Source: Clostridium tyrobutyricum DSM 2637 = ATCC 25755 = JCM 11008
GTDB taxonomy: Bacteria > Bacillota > Clostridia > Clostridiales > Clostridiaceae
Assembly (NCBI RefSeq): GCF_000359585.1
Contig: NZ_APMH01000004.1
Span: 62,001 to 126,000, forward strand
DNA length: 64,000 bases
Reading direction: 5' to 3'
Shown here: piece after piece, positions 26,539 through 34,064 of the stretch
How the letters are laid out: every line of letters begins with the position of its first letter
Position numbering within the stretch: position 1 is the stretch's first letter
Notes under the pieces: model-generated
The model's input: only the letters and a program-made list of their open reading frames with translations
What the model was told of the DNA's origin: nothing
Database searches by the model: none
Program-made: the position numbers and the translations under genes

Positions 26539-27030
26539 ATGAAAGTAAGACGATTGACTTTATCAGCACTGTTTATTGCAGTAGGAGTTCTAGGTGGAAC
26601 TTCCATATATATTCCTGTTGGAATTGCAAAATGTTACCCCATTCAACATGCAGTTAATGTAATGGCAGCAATTATACTTGGTCCTTTTTATTCAGTATCT
26701 ATTGCATTTTGTATATCCCTTTTAAGGAACTTCATGGGTACAGGATCACTGCTGGCATTTCCAGGAAGCATGATTGGAGCATTTTTTGCCGGTATATTAT
26801 ATAAAAAATTCAGGAAGCCAATAACTGCTGTTATAGGGGAAATTTTTGGGACAGGAATATTAGGATCTCTTGTATCAGTTCCAATAGCTAATTTTATAAT
26901 GGGAAAAAGTGTAGGTGCCGTTGCATTTATAATTCCTTTTTTAATAAGCACTACAGGTGGGAGTATTATAGGATACGCTATTATTAAAGTGCTTCAATCT
27001 AAGGTTAAAACCATATTAAACAGCATATAA
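26539..27030 (+). CDS. thiW: ThiW-type energy-coupling-factor S component
   Basis: 163 residues with about five or six hydrophobic segments. The ThiW signature KCYPIQHAVNVMAAIILGPF is clear, followed by SLLRNFMGTGSLLAFPGS. ThiW is the substrate-capture protein of an ECF transporter for the thiamine thiazole moiety or a related precursor, using a shared EcfAAT module encoded elsewhere. AGGAGG precedes the ATG. No TPP riboswitch hallmark (CTGAGA, ACCTGATC) lies in the preceding 200 bases, unlike many thiW genes. Confidence 0.88.
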   Translation: MKVRRLTLSALFIAVGVLGGTSIYIPVGIAKCYPIQHAVNVMAAIILGPFYSVSIAFCISLLRNFMGTGSLLAFPGSMIGAFFAGILYKKFRKPITAVIGEIFGTGILGSLVSVPIANFIMGKSVGAVAFIIPFLISTTGGSIIGYAIIKVLQSKVKTILNSI

Positions 27031-27038
27031 GAGTTATT

Positions 27039-27080
27039 GAATAGAGAGTAAATTTATAAAAAATAAATCTACTCTCTATT
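27039..27080 (+). terminator. Terminator after thiW
   Basis: Inverted repeat AATAGAGAGTA / TACTCTCTATT with a 20-base A/T loop, 9 bases after the stop. The remaining interval to 27281 is AT-rich and shows no further feature. Confidence 0.65.
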
Positions 27081-27280
27081 TAAACTGATTAATATGGTTT
27101 TCTATAAGTATGCATACTGCTGTGTCTAGAAAATTGCTAATAACTATTTACCAATAATCTCTGCTGTCCTTCTATTATTGTAATTATAACATTTTTAATT
27201 TTTAAATTAAACTAAGATCAAACTAAAAAGATAAATTTATATCTTTTCAGATTGGCCTCTCTTGATTTTAAATATATGAT

Positions 27281-28666
27281 TTAAACCTCTTCACTAACTT
27301 CTTTTTTATCATCTTGTTTTGAGAATAAGTTTACGTCAAAACCCTTTTTATTACCTATCAATATCAACAAACTCAATACTACGCCAACTGCAAGTCCCCA
27401 GGTAGCTCCTCTTGCAACTATTACAGCTGCCATTACACCTGCAATTCCCAAATCATTCATAGTACGTGCCTTCAACACACCTATTCTTACAGAAACATAT
27501 CCTTGAATTAACATAGTCAAAGCCAATGCTATACTTAAAACAGGAGTAACAAAAGTAACTATAGGCATAAGAAAATAGCCTGTTAAAGTTCCAAATCTAA
27601 AGGAACCTGATCCTCCATTTATTGAATCCATGGCTTTTCTACCGTGTTTGTATCTATCGCACACAACAACTTGCATAGCAGCCCAAAGAGGTCCACACAT
27701 AGTTATATCTGGTCCTATAAATGACATTATCATATTACGCAGGCCAAATATTAAATGTGATCTATTAGGATTATATTCTATTAGTTCATCAGGTCTGGCT
27801 TTTTGTGCATCTTCAAGAAGTGCCTGAGCCTGGATCATTTCACCAAATAATATTACATAAGCTGAAAATACCATTGGTAGTGCCTGTATAAACATCTTTG
27901 GAGATGGAAATCCAATTGACCAAAATGTCCAGTGGCTCCATAATTCACCAAATGATGGATTTGAAAATCCCCATTTGATACTTGGCCACACAGTTTCTCC
28001 TACAAGAGGCCCTACTACAACTGCTAGTAACACACAAGGCAAAATTCCCAAATTAGAAATAGTTCTAAAAATACTATTTTTATTTCTTATGCTTTTGAAA
28101 TGGTTGGAAAACAACAAGTAAAATGCAAGTCCTATACAAATTACAATTGACCAGGGAAACTTATCAAAATTGCCCCCTTTTCCAAACACAGTATTAACAG
28201 CTGCAAGTCCTGCTCCTATTATGATTCCTGCCTGCATACAATTAGGTATTAAAGATATGACCTTTTTTCCAAGTCCGGTGATTCCAAGAAATGCAGCTAG
28301 AATACCTAAACTTAATTCAAATGCAATCAATGCCTGTACTCTTTGAGGCCCCATTGGAAACCCACTTACATATAACATTAAAAGCGGTATAGCAGGTGTA
28401 ACCCATCCAGGTATAACTGGATCACCCAGCAAAACATGAGTACAATAAAATATTCCATTAAGAATAACAATGGCCAGTGCAACTCTAAATGGCATCCCTA
28501 AATACTGCTGAAGCATAGGGATTGCACCAAGACAGACAGCACACATCAAAAGTCCCTGAATATAATCCGGGAGTTCAAATTTATAGTGGACTCCTGGAAT
28601 ACGTACTTTAAAGGGACCTGCAGATATATATGGTTGTTCCTTGCCATATTCTCTTTTTTGTGACAT
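27281..28666 (-). CDS. NCS2/NAT-superfamily-like permease in the 4-hydroxybutyrate operon
   Basis: 461 residues with about 12-14 hydrophobic segments. The overall layout and segments such as GDPVIPGWVTPAIPLL resemble xanthine/uracil permease-like proteins. I cannot find the classical NAT signature (Q/E/P-N-x-G-x4-T); the corresponding place appears to read FIGPDITMCGPLWAAMQ. It begins 42 bases after the CoA transferase gene, in the same orientation, behind AAAGGGG. Position suggests transport of 4-hydroxybutyrate or a related carboxylate, or of a nucleobase from the nearby purine pathway. The family is moderately sure; the substrate is not known. Confidence 0.7.
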   Translation of the reverse strand: MSQKREYGKEQPYISAGPFKVRIPGVHYKFELPDYIQGLLMCAVCLGAIPMLQQYLGMPFRVALAIVILNGIFYCTHVLLGDPVIPGWVTPAIPLLMLYVSGFPMGPQRVQALIAFELSLGILAAFLGITGLGKKVISLIPNCMQAGIIIGAGLAAVNTVFGKGGNFDKFPWSIVICIGLAFYLLFSNHFKSIRNKNSIFRTISNLGILPCVLLAVVVGPLVGETVWPSIKWGFSNPSFGELWSHWTFWSIGFPSPKMFIQALPMVFSAYVILFGEMIQAQALLEDAQKARPDELIEYNPNRSHLIFGLRNMIMSFIGPDITMCGPLWAAMQVVVCDRYKHGRKAMDSINGGSGSFRFGTLTGYFLMPIVTFVTPVLSIALALTMLIQGYVSVRIGVLKARTMNDLGIAGVMAAVIVARGATWGLAVGVVLSLLILIGNKKGFDVNLFSKQDDKKEVSEEV

Positions 28667-28708
28667 ATAAATTCCCCTTTACTATTTATTTATGGGTTTG
28701 TTCGTATG

Positions 28709-30280
28709 TTAATTGAATCTTCTGTTGAATTCTCCAGTTAAACTGTCTCTAAAATCAGGATGGGCAATATTTATAAGAGCTTCTGCTCTTTGTTTCAGTG
28801 TTTTTCCTCTAAGTTGTGCAATACCATACTCTGTAATTATATAATCCACTTCATTTCTAGAAGTAGTAATTGCCGCTCCTTCATCTAAAAATGGAACTAT
28901 TCTTGACACCTTGCCATGAGCTGCAGTAGATGGTATTGCAATAATAGCCTTTCCATCTTCAGCCATGCTTGTACCCCTTATAAAGTCTACCTGGCCTCCA
29001 ACTCCACTTATCTGTTTCAATCCTATACTTTCAGAACATACCTGTCCCATTAAGTCTACCTGAACACAAGAATTTATAGAAACCATCTTGTAATTCTTCA
29101 TAATAACCATGGGATCATTTACATAATCTACCGGATATGATTCAATCATAGGATTATTATCTATAAAATCGTATAATCTCTTTGTTCCCATTAAGAAAGT
29201 TACAACTATCTTACCAGGATGGAGAGTCTTTTTCTTGTTGTTTATAACTCCTGCCTCTACTAGTTCAACAACTCCATCAGATATCATTTCAGAGTGTATT
29301 CCAAGATCCTTTTTATCTTTCAAGAACAATAATACAGCATCTGGAATCGCCCCTATTCCAAGTTGCAGTGTTGAGCCATCTTCAATTAACGAAGCACAGT
29401 ACTTTCCTATGGCCTTTTCTACCTCACCTATTTTAGCTGGTTTTAATTCTATTATTGGATGTGAAGACTCTACAATATAATCAATATCTGAAACATGTAT
29501 AAAAGAATCTCCCAAGGTTCTAGGCATATTTTTATTTACTTCAGCAATTACCAGTTTTGCACTTTCTGCCCCAGGTTTACTATAATCATTGGATACTCCA
29601 AAACTGCAGTATCCATGTTCATCAGGCTCACTCACCTGAATTAATGCCACATCTATTGGCAAATACCCTTTTTTAAACAATCTGGGAACTTCATAAAAGA
29701 AACATGGTGTATAATCTGCTCTTCCAGATTTTACGGCTTCTCTTGTGCTGGCACCTACAAATAGAGCATTATGGTGAAAATATTTCTCCATTCCAGGTTT
29801 AACATATTCACCTTTTCCCATAGCTACCATATGCACTATTTCCAGGTTTTCATATTGTTCCCTATTTTTAACCAGGGCATCAATAAGATCCAGTGGTTCT
29901 CCAACAGCATGTGAAACAACTATTCTACTGTTGGATTTTATCTTTGAAACTGCCTCTTCTGCACTGACTAGTGCATTTTTGTATGAATCCTTCCAGTTCA
30001 CAAAAACCATCCTCTCTATATAGTTAAAATACTTCTTTATATGATAATAATCATCCACATCTGTAACTAGCATTTTTTTAAATCTGAACTTAAACTTTTC
30101 ATGATCTGCACAACAGCTGCTGCAGCCACATAGGACTATAACCATATCATAAATCTTGTCCACCTTTGCGACTTCAAAATCCGCACTAAATTCCGCTTCC
30201 ATTCTCTTTAGAAATTCTCTTCTATCGTATCCTGCATTGCATCCTCCACAATACTTGATTCCTACACTTAATCTAGGCAT
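28709..30280 (-). CDS. cat2: 4-hydroxybutyrate CoA-transferase with extra Cys-rich N-terminal domain
   Basis: 523 residues. About 430 residues from NWKDSYKNALVSAEEA onward match 4-hydroxybutyrate:acetyl-CoA CoA-transferase (Cat2/AbfT), with GEPLDLIDAL, IQVSEPDEHGYCSFGVSNDY, GIHSEMISDGV (probable catalytic Glu) and EYGIAQLRGKT. The first about 95 residues are additional, carrying KYCGGCNAGYDRREFL and LCGCSSCCADHEKF, seven cysteines in two groups. The transferase activates 4-hydroxybutyrate for the dehydratase. The ATG follows the nifU-like stop directly (TAATATG) with only a weak site upstream, so it depends on coupling. The function of the Cys-rich part is unknown. Confidence 0.9.
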   Translation of the reverse strand: MPRLSVGIKYCGGCNAGYDRREFLKRMEAEFSADFEVAKVDKIYDMVIVLCGCSSCCADHEKFKFRFKKMLVTDVDDYYHIKKYFNYIERMVFVNWKDSYKNALVSAEEAVSKIKSNSRIVVSHAVGEPLDLIDALVKNREQYENLEIVHMVAMGKGEYVKPGMEKYFHHNALFVGASTREAVKSGRADYTPCFFYEVPRLFKKGYLPIDVALIQVSEPDEHGYCSFGVSNDYSKPGAESAKLVIAEVNKNMPRTLGDSFIHVSDIDYIVESSHPIIELKPAKIGEVEKAIGKYCASLIEDGSTLQLGIGAIPDAVLLFLKDKKDLGIHSEMISDGVVELVEAGVINNKKKTLHPGKIVVTFLMGTKRLYDFIDNNPMIESYPVDYVNDPMVIMKNYKMVSINSCVQVDLMGQVCSESIGLKQISGVGGQVDFIRGTSMAEDGKAIIAIPSTAAHGKVSRIVPFLDEGAAITTSRNEVDYIITEYGIAQLRGKTLKQRAEALINIAHPDFRDSLTGEFNRRFN

Positions 30281-30281
30281 A

Positions 30282-30575
30282 TTATATTTTTTTACTCAAT
30301 ATTTTTTTACTCAATATTTTCTTTGCCATGGATATCATTTCTTCATCCATATACTGTATGAGCTGTACTTCTTTTATCTCAGGAATTTCTTTTTTTAGAG
30401 AAGTTTCAACTATATCTTTAACAGTGTATTTTGCAGAAATACAGCTGCTGCACTCACCTAAAAATCTTATTTTAACTATCCCATCTCTTATGTCTAAAAA
30501 CTCAATATCACCATTATGACTATTAAGATACGGTCTTATTTTTTCTTCAATTACTTTAAGTATCCTATCTTTCAT
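30282..30575 (-). CDS. NifU C-terminal domain-like Fe-S scaffold protein
   Basis: 97 residues. KIRPYLNSHNGDIEFLDI and FLGECSSCISAKYTVKDIVE match the NifU C-terminal (Nfu) domain, whose C-x-x-C (here CSSC) carries a transferable 4Fe-4S cluster. Located between abfD and cat2, it may load or repair the 4Fe-4S cluster of the dehydratase, an inference from context. RBS AGAGGA precedes the ATG. The C-terminus reads KKILSKKILSKKI, encoded by a 15-base tandem duplication next to the stop. Confidence 0.85.
   Translation of the reverse strand: MKDRILKVIEEKIRPYLNSHNGDIEFLDIRDGIVKIRFLGECSSCISAKYTVKDIVETSLKKEIPEIKEVQLIQYMDEEMISMAKKILSKKILSKKI
30286..30315 (-). repeat. 15-base tandem repeat at nifU-like 3' end
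   Basis: The unit ATTTTTTTACTCAAT (plus strand) occurs twice without a gap and is followed by a degraded third copy. It codes LSKKI on the minus strand and occupies the place where the ribosome site of cat2 should be. Confidence 0.8.
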
Positions 30576-30586
30576 AGTTATTTCCT

Positions 30587-32041
30587 CTATTCTTCTATTC
30601 TAGCTATAGCTTTTGCCAATTTCTTCTTAGCAGGAAGATTACCCTGTCTTGATATCATTATTCTCTGGGCTTGTGGTGAACCTGCTCCGTGCATTGATTC
30701 GGTTCTGTAGCCTACTGCTGCAGTTCCAAGACTTAAGTTTTCTATTAATCTCAATATTCTCATTCTATTTTCTGTAGATACAGAATTAACTCCTACTAAA
30801 TACTTCTCTATATATCCTTTAGTTTCAGGATTGTTATAGTCTTTTTCAGATGGAAGAGTAACCATTAATCCACCTGCTATATCTTCTGCCAATCTTACTA
30901 TTTCATATGGAAATCTAGTTACATTTTGTTTACATACATTTGCAAGAAGTAAATTTATTTCATAGTTTCCTGCCTTAGTTGGATGCCCTTCTGCAGAACA
31001 TGCAATTCCACATGCATATAGAGTTTCATTTAAATGTGTCATTTCTATTAGTTTATCCTTTATATGAGATGCTCTTGCTGCTCCATTATAATCTGCAGCC
31101 AATGCAGCAGCTCCTATCAAGACATCACCTACACCAACTTTGCATCCACCATAACTCTGTCTATGATATCCTGCAAACCTTTCTACAAGCATCCCTGCAT
31201 ATTCACTTTCACCATTTAAAAATATCCTGTCATTTGGTACAAATACATCATCAAATACAACTAAAGCCTCTACTCCACCAAATACCTTGTTTCCAACATC
31301 TATGTCTGCATTTTTTTCAGACTTTCTAGTGTCACAGGATTGTCTGCCAATTATCATAGTTATTCCCTTTGTATCTGTAGGTACTGAAAATGCTACAGCA
31401 TAGTCTTTATCTTCTGGTCTCATGGCTACTGTTGGCATTACAAGTACCTCATGAGAATTACAAATGCCTGTTTGATGAGCTTTGGCACCTCTTACAACAA
31501 TTCCATCAGGCCTTCTCTCTACTACTCTCAGGTATAAATCAGGATCAGCCTGTTTACTTGGTGAAAGTCCTCTGTCACCTTTCGGATCAGTCATAGCTCC
31601 ATCTACAGTTAAATCATTGTCCTGTACGTATGCTAAAAACTTCTTGAAATTTTCAAAATAATTTGTTTTATATTCCTTGTCCACTTCATAAGTAGTACTA
31701 TAAACTGCATTAAAAGCATCCATTCCAACACATCTTTGAAAACAGGCAGCTGTTTTTTGTCCTAGTAATCTCTGCATCTTTACTTTTTTAACTAGATCCT
31801 CTGAATTCTGATGTAAATTTGTAAATCTATTTATTTTTTTACCTGTTAAGTTTGAAGTCGTTGTCATTAAATCCTCATACTCAGGTTGCTGAGCCAATTC
31901 ATAAGTCATCTTTACAGAATTCAATGATGGACGAAGTATAGGATTGTCCACCGGACTGTCTACCTTATCTCCCAACATATAAATATTTAAATTTAATTTA
32001 CGTATACTTTCTACATATTGTTCTCCTGTCATTAAAGCCAT
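30587..32041 (-). CDS. abfD: 4-hydroxybutyryl-CoA dehydratase
   Basis: 484 residues from ATG 32041 (GGAAGGG 9 bases upstream). It is a flavin- and 4Fe-4S-dependent dehydratase of the HpaB-like fold. Cluster ligands are visible in ACFQRCVGMDAFNAV (two Cys) and AGYHRQSYGGCKVG (His and Cys), exactly the C-C-H-C set of the C. aminobutyricum enzyme. The radical enzyme converts 4-hydroxybutyryl-CoA to crotonyl-CoA, feeding butyrate formation. It heads the operon abfD, nifU-like, cat2, permease. From memory it aligns closely with AbfD over nearly all its length but lacks a short insertion near residue 420. Confidence 0.96.
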   Translation of the reverse strand: MALMTGEQYVESIRKLNLNIYMLGDKVDSPVDNPILRPSLNSVKMTYELAQQPEYEDLMTTTSNLTGKKINRFTNLHQNSEDLVKKVKMQRLLGQKTAACFQRCVGMDAFNAVYSTTYEVDKEYKTNYFENFKKFLAYVQDNDLTVDGAMTDPKGDRGLSPSKQADPDLYLRVVERRPDGIVVRGAKAHQTGICNSHEVLVMPTVAMRPEDKDYAVAFSVPTDTKGITMIIGRQSCDTRKSEKNADIDVGNKVFGGVEALVVFDDVFVPNDRIFLNGESEYAGMLVERFAGYHRQSYGGCKVGVGDVLIGAAALAADYNGAARASHIKDKLIEMTHLNETLYACGIACSAEGHPTKAGNYEINLLLANVCKQNVTRFPYEIVRLAEDIAGGLMVTLPSEKDYNNPETKGYIEKYLVGVNSVSTENRMRILRLIENLSLGTAAVGYRTESMHGAGSPQAQRIMISRQGNLPAKKKLAKAIARIEE

Positions 32042-32357
32042 TACAATCAACCCTTCCAAAATTATTTTTATTTTTTATTATTGTACAAATATATCAAGCA
32101 AATCTGATGCCAAACTTGTCAATCTTAAAAAGAAATAAATATGAATGCCTATTTTATGAGCACTTAAGTACTTTCATTCATTAAAATAGGCTTAATTGTT
32201 ATTTATATTAAATTACTATTTTGCTGCATTATTGCATCAGAAAACGTTTTTATAGGTAAGAAAATTCTTTGTTTGGTAATAGTAAAGTCCTTAAATTAAT
32301 AATTTAAAACAATTGCATAATTGCAACAAATTTTATTTTTGCAACATACTAAGTCTA
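32042..32357 (-). promoter_or_regulatory. Leader region of the 4-hydroxybutyrate operon
   Basis: 316 bases. It contains a pair of interleaved inverted repeats at 32141-32191 (see the structure entry) and a palindromic AAAACGTTTT core at 32241-32250, a candidate catabolite (cre-like) site. The -10 and -35 boxes are not clear in the A/T background. Confidence 0.4.
32141..32191 (-). promoter_or_regulatory. Interleaved inverted repeats able to form a pseudoknot
   Basis: GCCTATTTTA (32147-32156) pairs with TAAAATAGGC (32182-32191), and ATGAATG (32141-32147) pairs with CATTCAT (32174-32180). The arms interleave, so both helices together would give an H-type pseudoknot, or they are alternatives. 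It lies about 100-150 bases before abfD. Confidence 0.45.
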
Positions 32358-33308
32358 TTATAAAAGCATATTTAATAATTCATATTCTAATTTTTTGTTG
32401 TGATTTTCAATATCTATATCTTTAAAATCAACATCTATTATTTTATTATCCCTGATACCTACAGCTCTACCTGTACATCCATCCAATAATAATTGTACTG
32501 CTCTAACTCCCATTTTACCTGCCAATAGTCTGTCAAATGCAGATGGACTTCCTCCCCTTTGCAAAAATCCCAGTACAGTACCTCTCATACTAATATTTAA
32601 TTTATCTTCTATATATTTTTGCAATTTTTCTATATCATACATTCTTTCAGTTATTATTATTATATTATCCTTTTTTCCAGATAAAATATTTTTATTTAAT
32701 TTTTCACATATATCATCAAAACTGAGTTTTCTCTCAGGTGTAGATATTATTTCTCCACCTCCTGCCAGAGCTGAATACAATGCCAGATCACCACAATATC
32801 TACCCATTACTTCTACAATAGTAGTCTTGTCATGAGAACTATTCGTGTCTTTTATTCTCTTTATACAATCAAGAACCGTATTCAGAGTCGTATCGAATCC
32901 TATACAGTAATTTGTATAATTTAAATCATTATCTATAGTACCTGGCAATCCTATAGTATTTATACCTAACTTGCTCAACTTTTCCGCACCCTTGAAAGAT
33001 CCATTTCCACCTAGTACTATCAGACCACTTATTTGAAATTTTTTCAGTGTATCAACTGCCTTTTTTCTTCCATCCTCTTTCATAAACTCCGGACATCTGC
33101 TAGTTTTTAAAACAGTTCCCCCTTTTTCTGCTATATTGTCCACACTAGAAAAATTCAATTTTATCAAATTGCCTTCTATAAGTCCTCTATAACCACATTT
33201 TACTCCAAAAATTTTCATATTATTGTAAATTGCAGATTTCACTACAGCTCTTATAGCTGAATTCATTCCTGGAGCATCTCCCCCACTTGTTAAAATTCCT
33301 ATTCTCAT
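32358..33308 (-). CDS. Divergent 6-phosphofructokinase-family kinase
   Basis: 316 residues from ATG 33308 (GGTGGTGA upstream). It is clearly PfkA family: TSGGDAPGMNSAIRAVV, TSRCPEF, PGTIDNDLNYTNYCIGFDTT (catalytic Asp kept), VMGRYCGDLAL and LQRGGSP. Several active-site positions differ from the usual bacterial enzyme: GGNGS instead of GGDGS (metal-binding Asp to Asn), HDKTT instead of HERTY (Arg to Lys at a fructose-6-phosphate contact), and LGFLQRGG instead of LGHVQRGG (His to Phe). It may be an additional PFK paralog with altered kinetics or another sugar-phosphate substrate. It is a single gene between abfD and the inositol region. Confidence 0.85.
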   Translation of the reverse strand: MRIGILTSGGDAPGMNSAIRAVVKSAIYNNMKIFGVKCGYRGLIEGNLIKLNFSSVDNIAEKGGTVLKTSRCPEFMKEDGRKKAVDTLKKFQISGLIVLGGNGSFKGAEKLSKLGINTIGLPGTIDNDLNYTNYCIGFDTTLNTVLDCIKRIKDTNSSHDKTTIVEVMGRYCGDLALYSALAGGGEIISTPERKLSFDDICEKLNKNILSGKKDNIIIITERMYDIEKLQKYIEDKLNISMRGTVLGFLQRGGSPSAFDRLLAGKMGVRAVQLLLDGCTGRAVGIRDNKIIDVDFKDIDIENHNKKLEYELLNMLL

Positions 33309-33411
33309 TAATATCACCACCTGTTATTAACTTAATACAGATACGTATTATTCTTTCTAGTTGAATATAACTATACCCTTGATAAATATTTTTTTAATTT
33401 TTCTGTTATAT

Positions 33412-33618
33412 TTAAAATAAACTATTTTGCTGCTTCGCAGCACTTTTATATAATTCACATTCAATTTTTTCCAAACTTTTTCCCTTTGTTTCAACAACTT
33501 TATACCATGCAAAAATAAATGCAAATATATTCATTACAGCATAGGCAATAAATAACGCTGTATCAAATTTCTCAAGTAATACAGGTAACGTCAGCAAAAC
33601 AAGCAAAAATATAACCAT
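33412..33618 (-). pseudogene. C-terminal remnant of a sugar-porter MFS transporter
   Basis: 68 codons. The visible part covers the last one or two membrane segments and the tail VVETKGKSLEKIECEL, the canonical C-terminal PETKGKSLEEIE motif of sugar/inositol porters (compare VPETRGKSLEQMEDYF in the intact gene at 36492). Nothing upstream to 33870 continues the protein in any frame, and no ribosome site is present. It is therefore a decayed transporter from which about 85 percent of the coding region is lost. A complete inositol-type promoter element still lies about 285 bases upstream (33880-33919). Confidence 0.85.
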
Positions 33619-33879
33619 ATATTTATTGAAGCATTGTTTTTATTATTCAGATTTTAATGAATATTACAATATTTATTTACAATTATATTTCTATAATTTT
33701 ATTTTTACTGCAAAATACTGTTGTAAATCCATCTTTTAATTTCAAATGCAACTTTTACATTATATCTTTCTATACAAACAATTTTAATACATTTACATGT
33801 TCTGTAATGTTTTTTAACTTATGATTAGGATTCTTAGATTAATTTTCAATGAGTTGATAAATATTTACATCGTACTTAT
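33619..33879 (-). other. Gene-free interval between promoter element and transporter remnant
   Basis: About 260 bases of AT-rich DNA with frequent stops in all frames. It occupies the place where the 5' part of the transporter gene would have been. No RNA element is recognised. Confidence 0.5.
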
Positions 33880-33919
33880 AGTATAACTCATCATATACTT
33901 AGTTCTATAGATTTCTTGC
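33880..33919 (-). promoter_or_regulatory. Inositol-type promoter element, copy 1 (in front of the transporter remnant)
   Basis: The minus strand reads GCAAGAAATCTATAGAA (33919-33903), a 17-base spacer and TATACT (33885-33880). It is identical in its 17-base box to copies 2 and 4. Expected transcription begins near 33873 towards the remnant. Confidence 0.75.
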
Positions 33920-34016
33920 TTTTTATGTTAAAGTGTTCTTTTTGTACTTAGGATACTCCCTTCTTGAAATTACTAAATTTTTGTTTCAAGTTCTGCAGCA
34001 TTATAAAAAATAAAGG

Positions 34017-34045
34017 AAGGAATAACTTATAAGAAATTATTCCTT
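34017..34045 (-). terminator. Terminator after 4-hydroxybutyrate dehydrogenase
   Basis: AAGGAATAA / TTATTCCTT stem with an 11-base loop, 20 bases after the stop, followed on the minus strand by CCTTTATTTTTT. Confidence 0.8.
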
Positions 34046-34064
34046 AATTCCAATTATCTAAATT

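Noticed and set aside
31390-31596. Plus-strand open frame opposite abfD, and similar ones opposite many other genes
   Set aside because: Low-complexity Leu/His/Gln-rich translation caused by the complement of a conserved gene.
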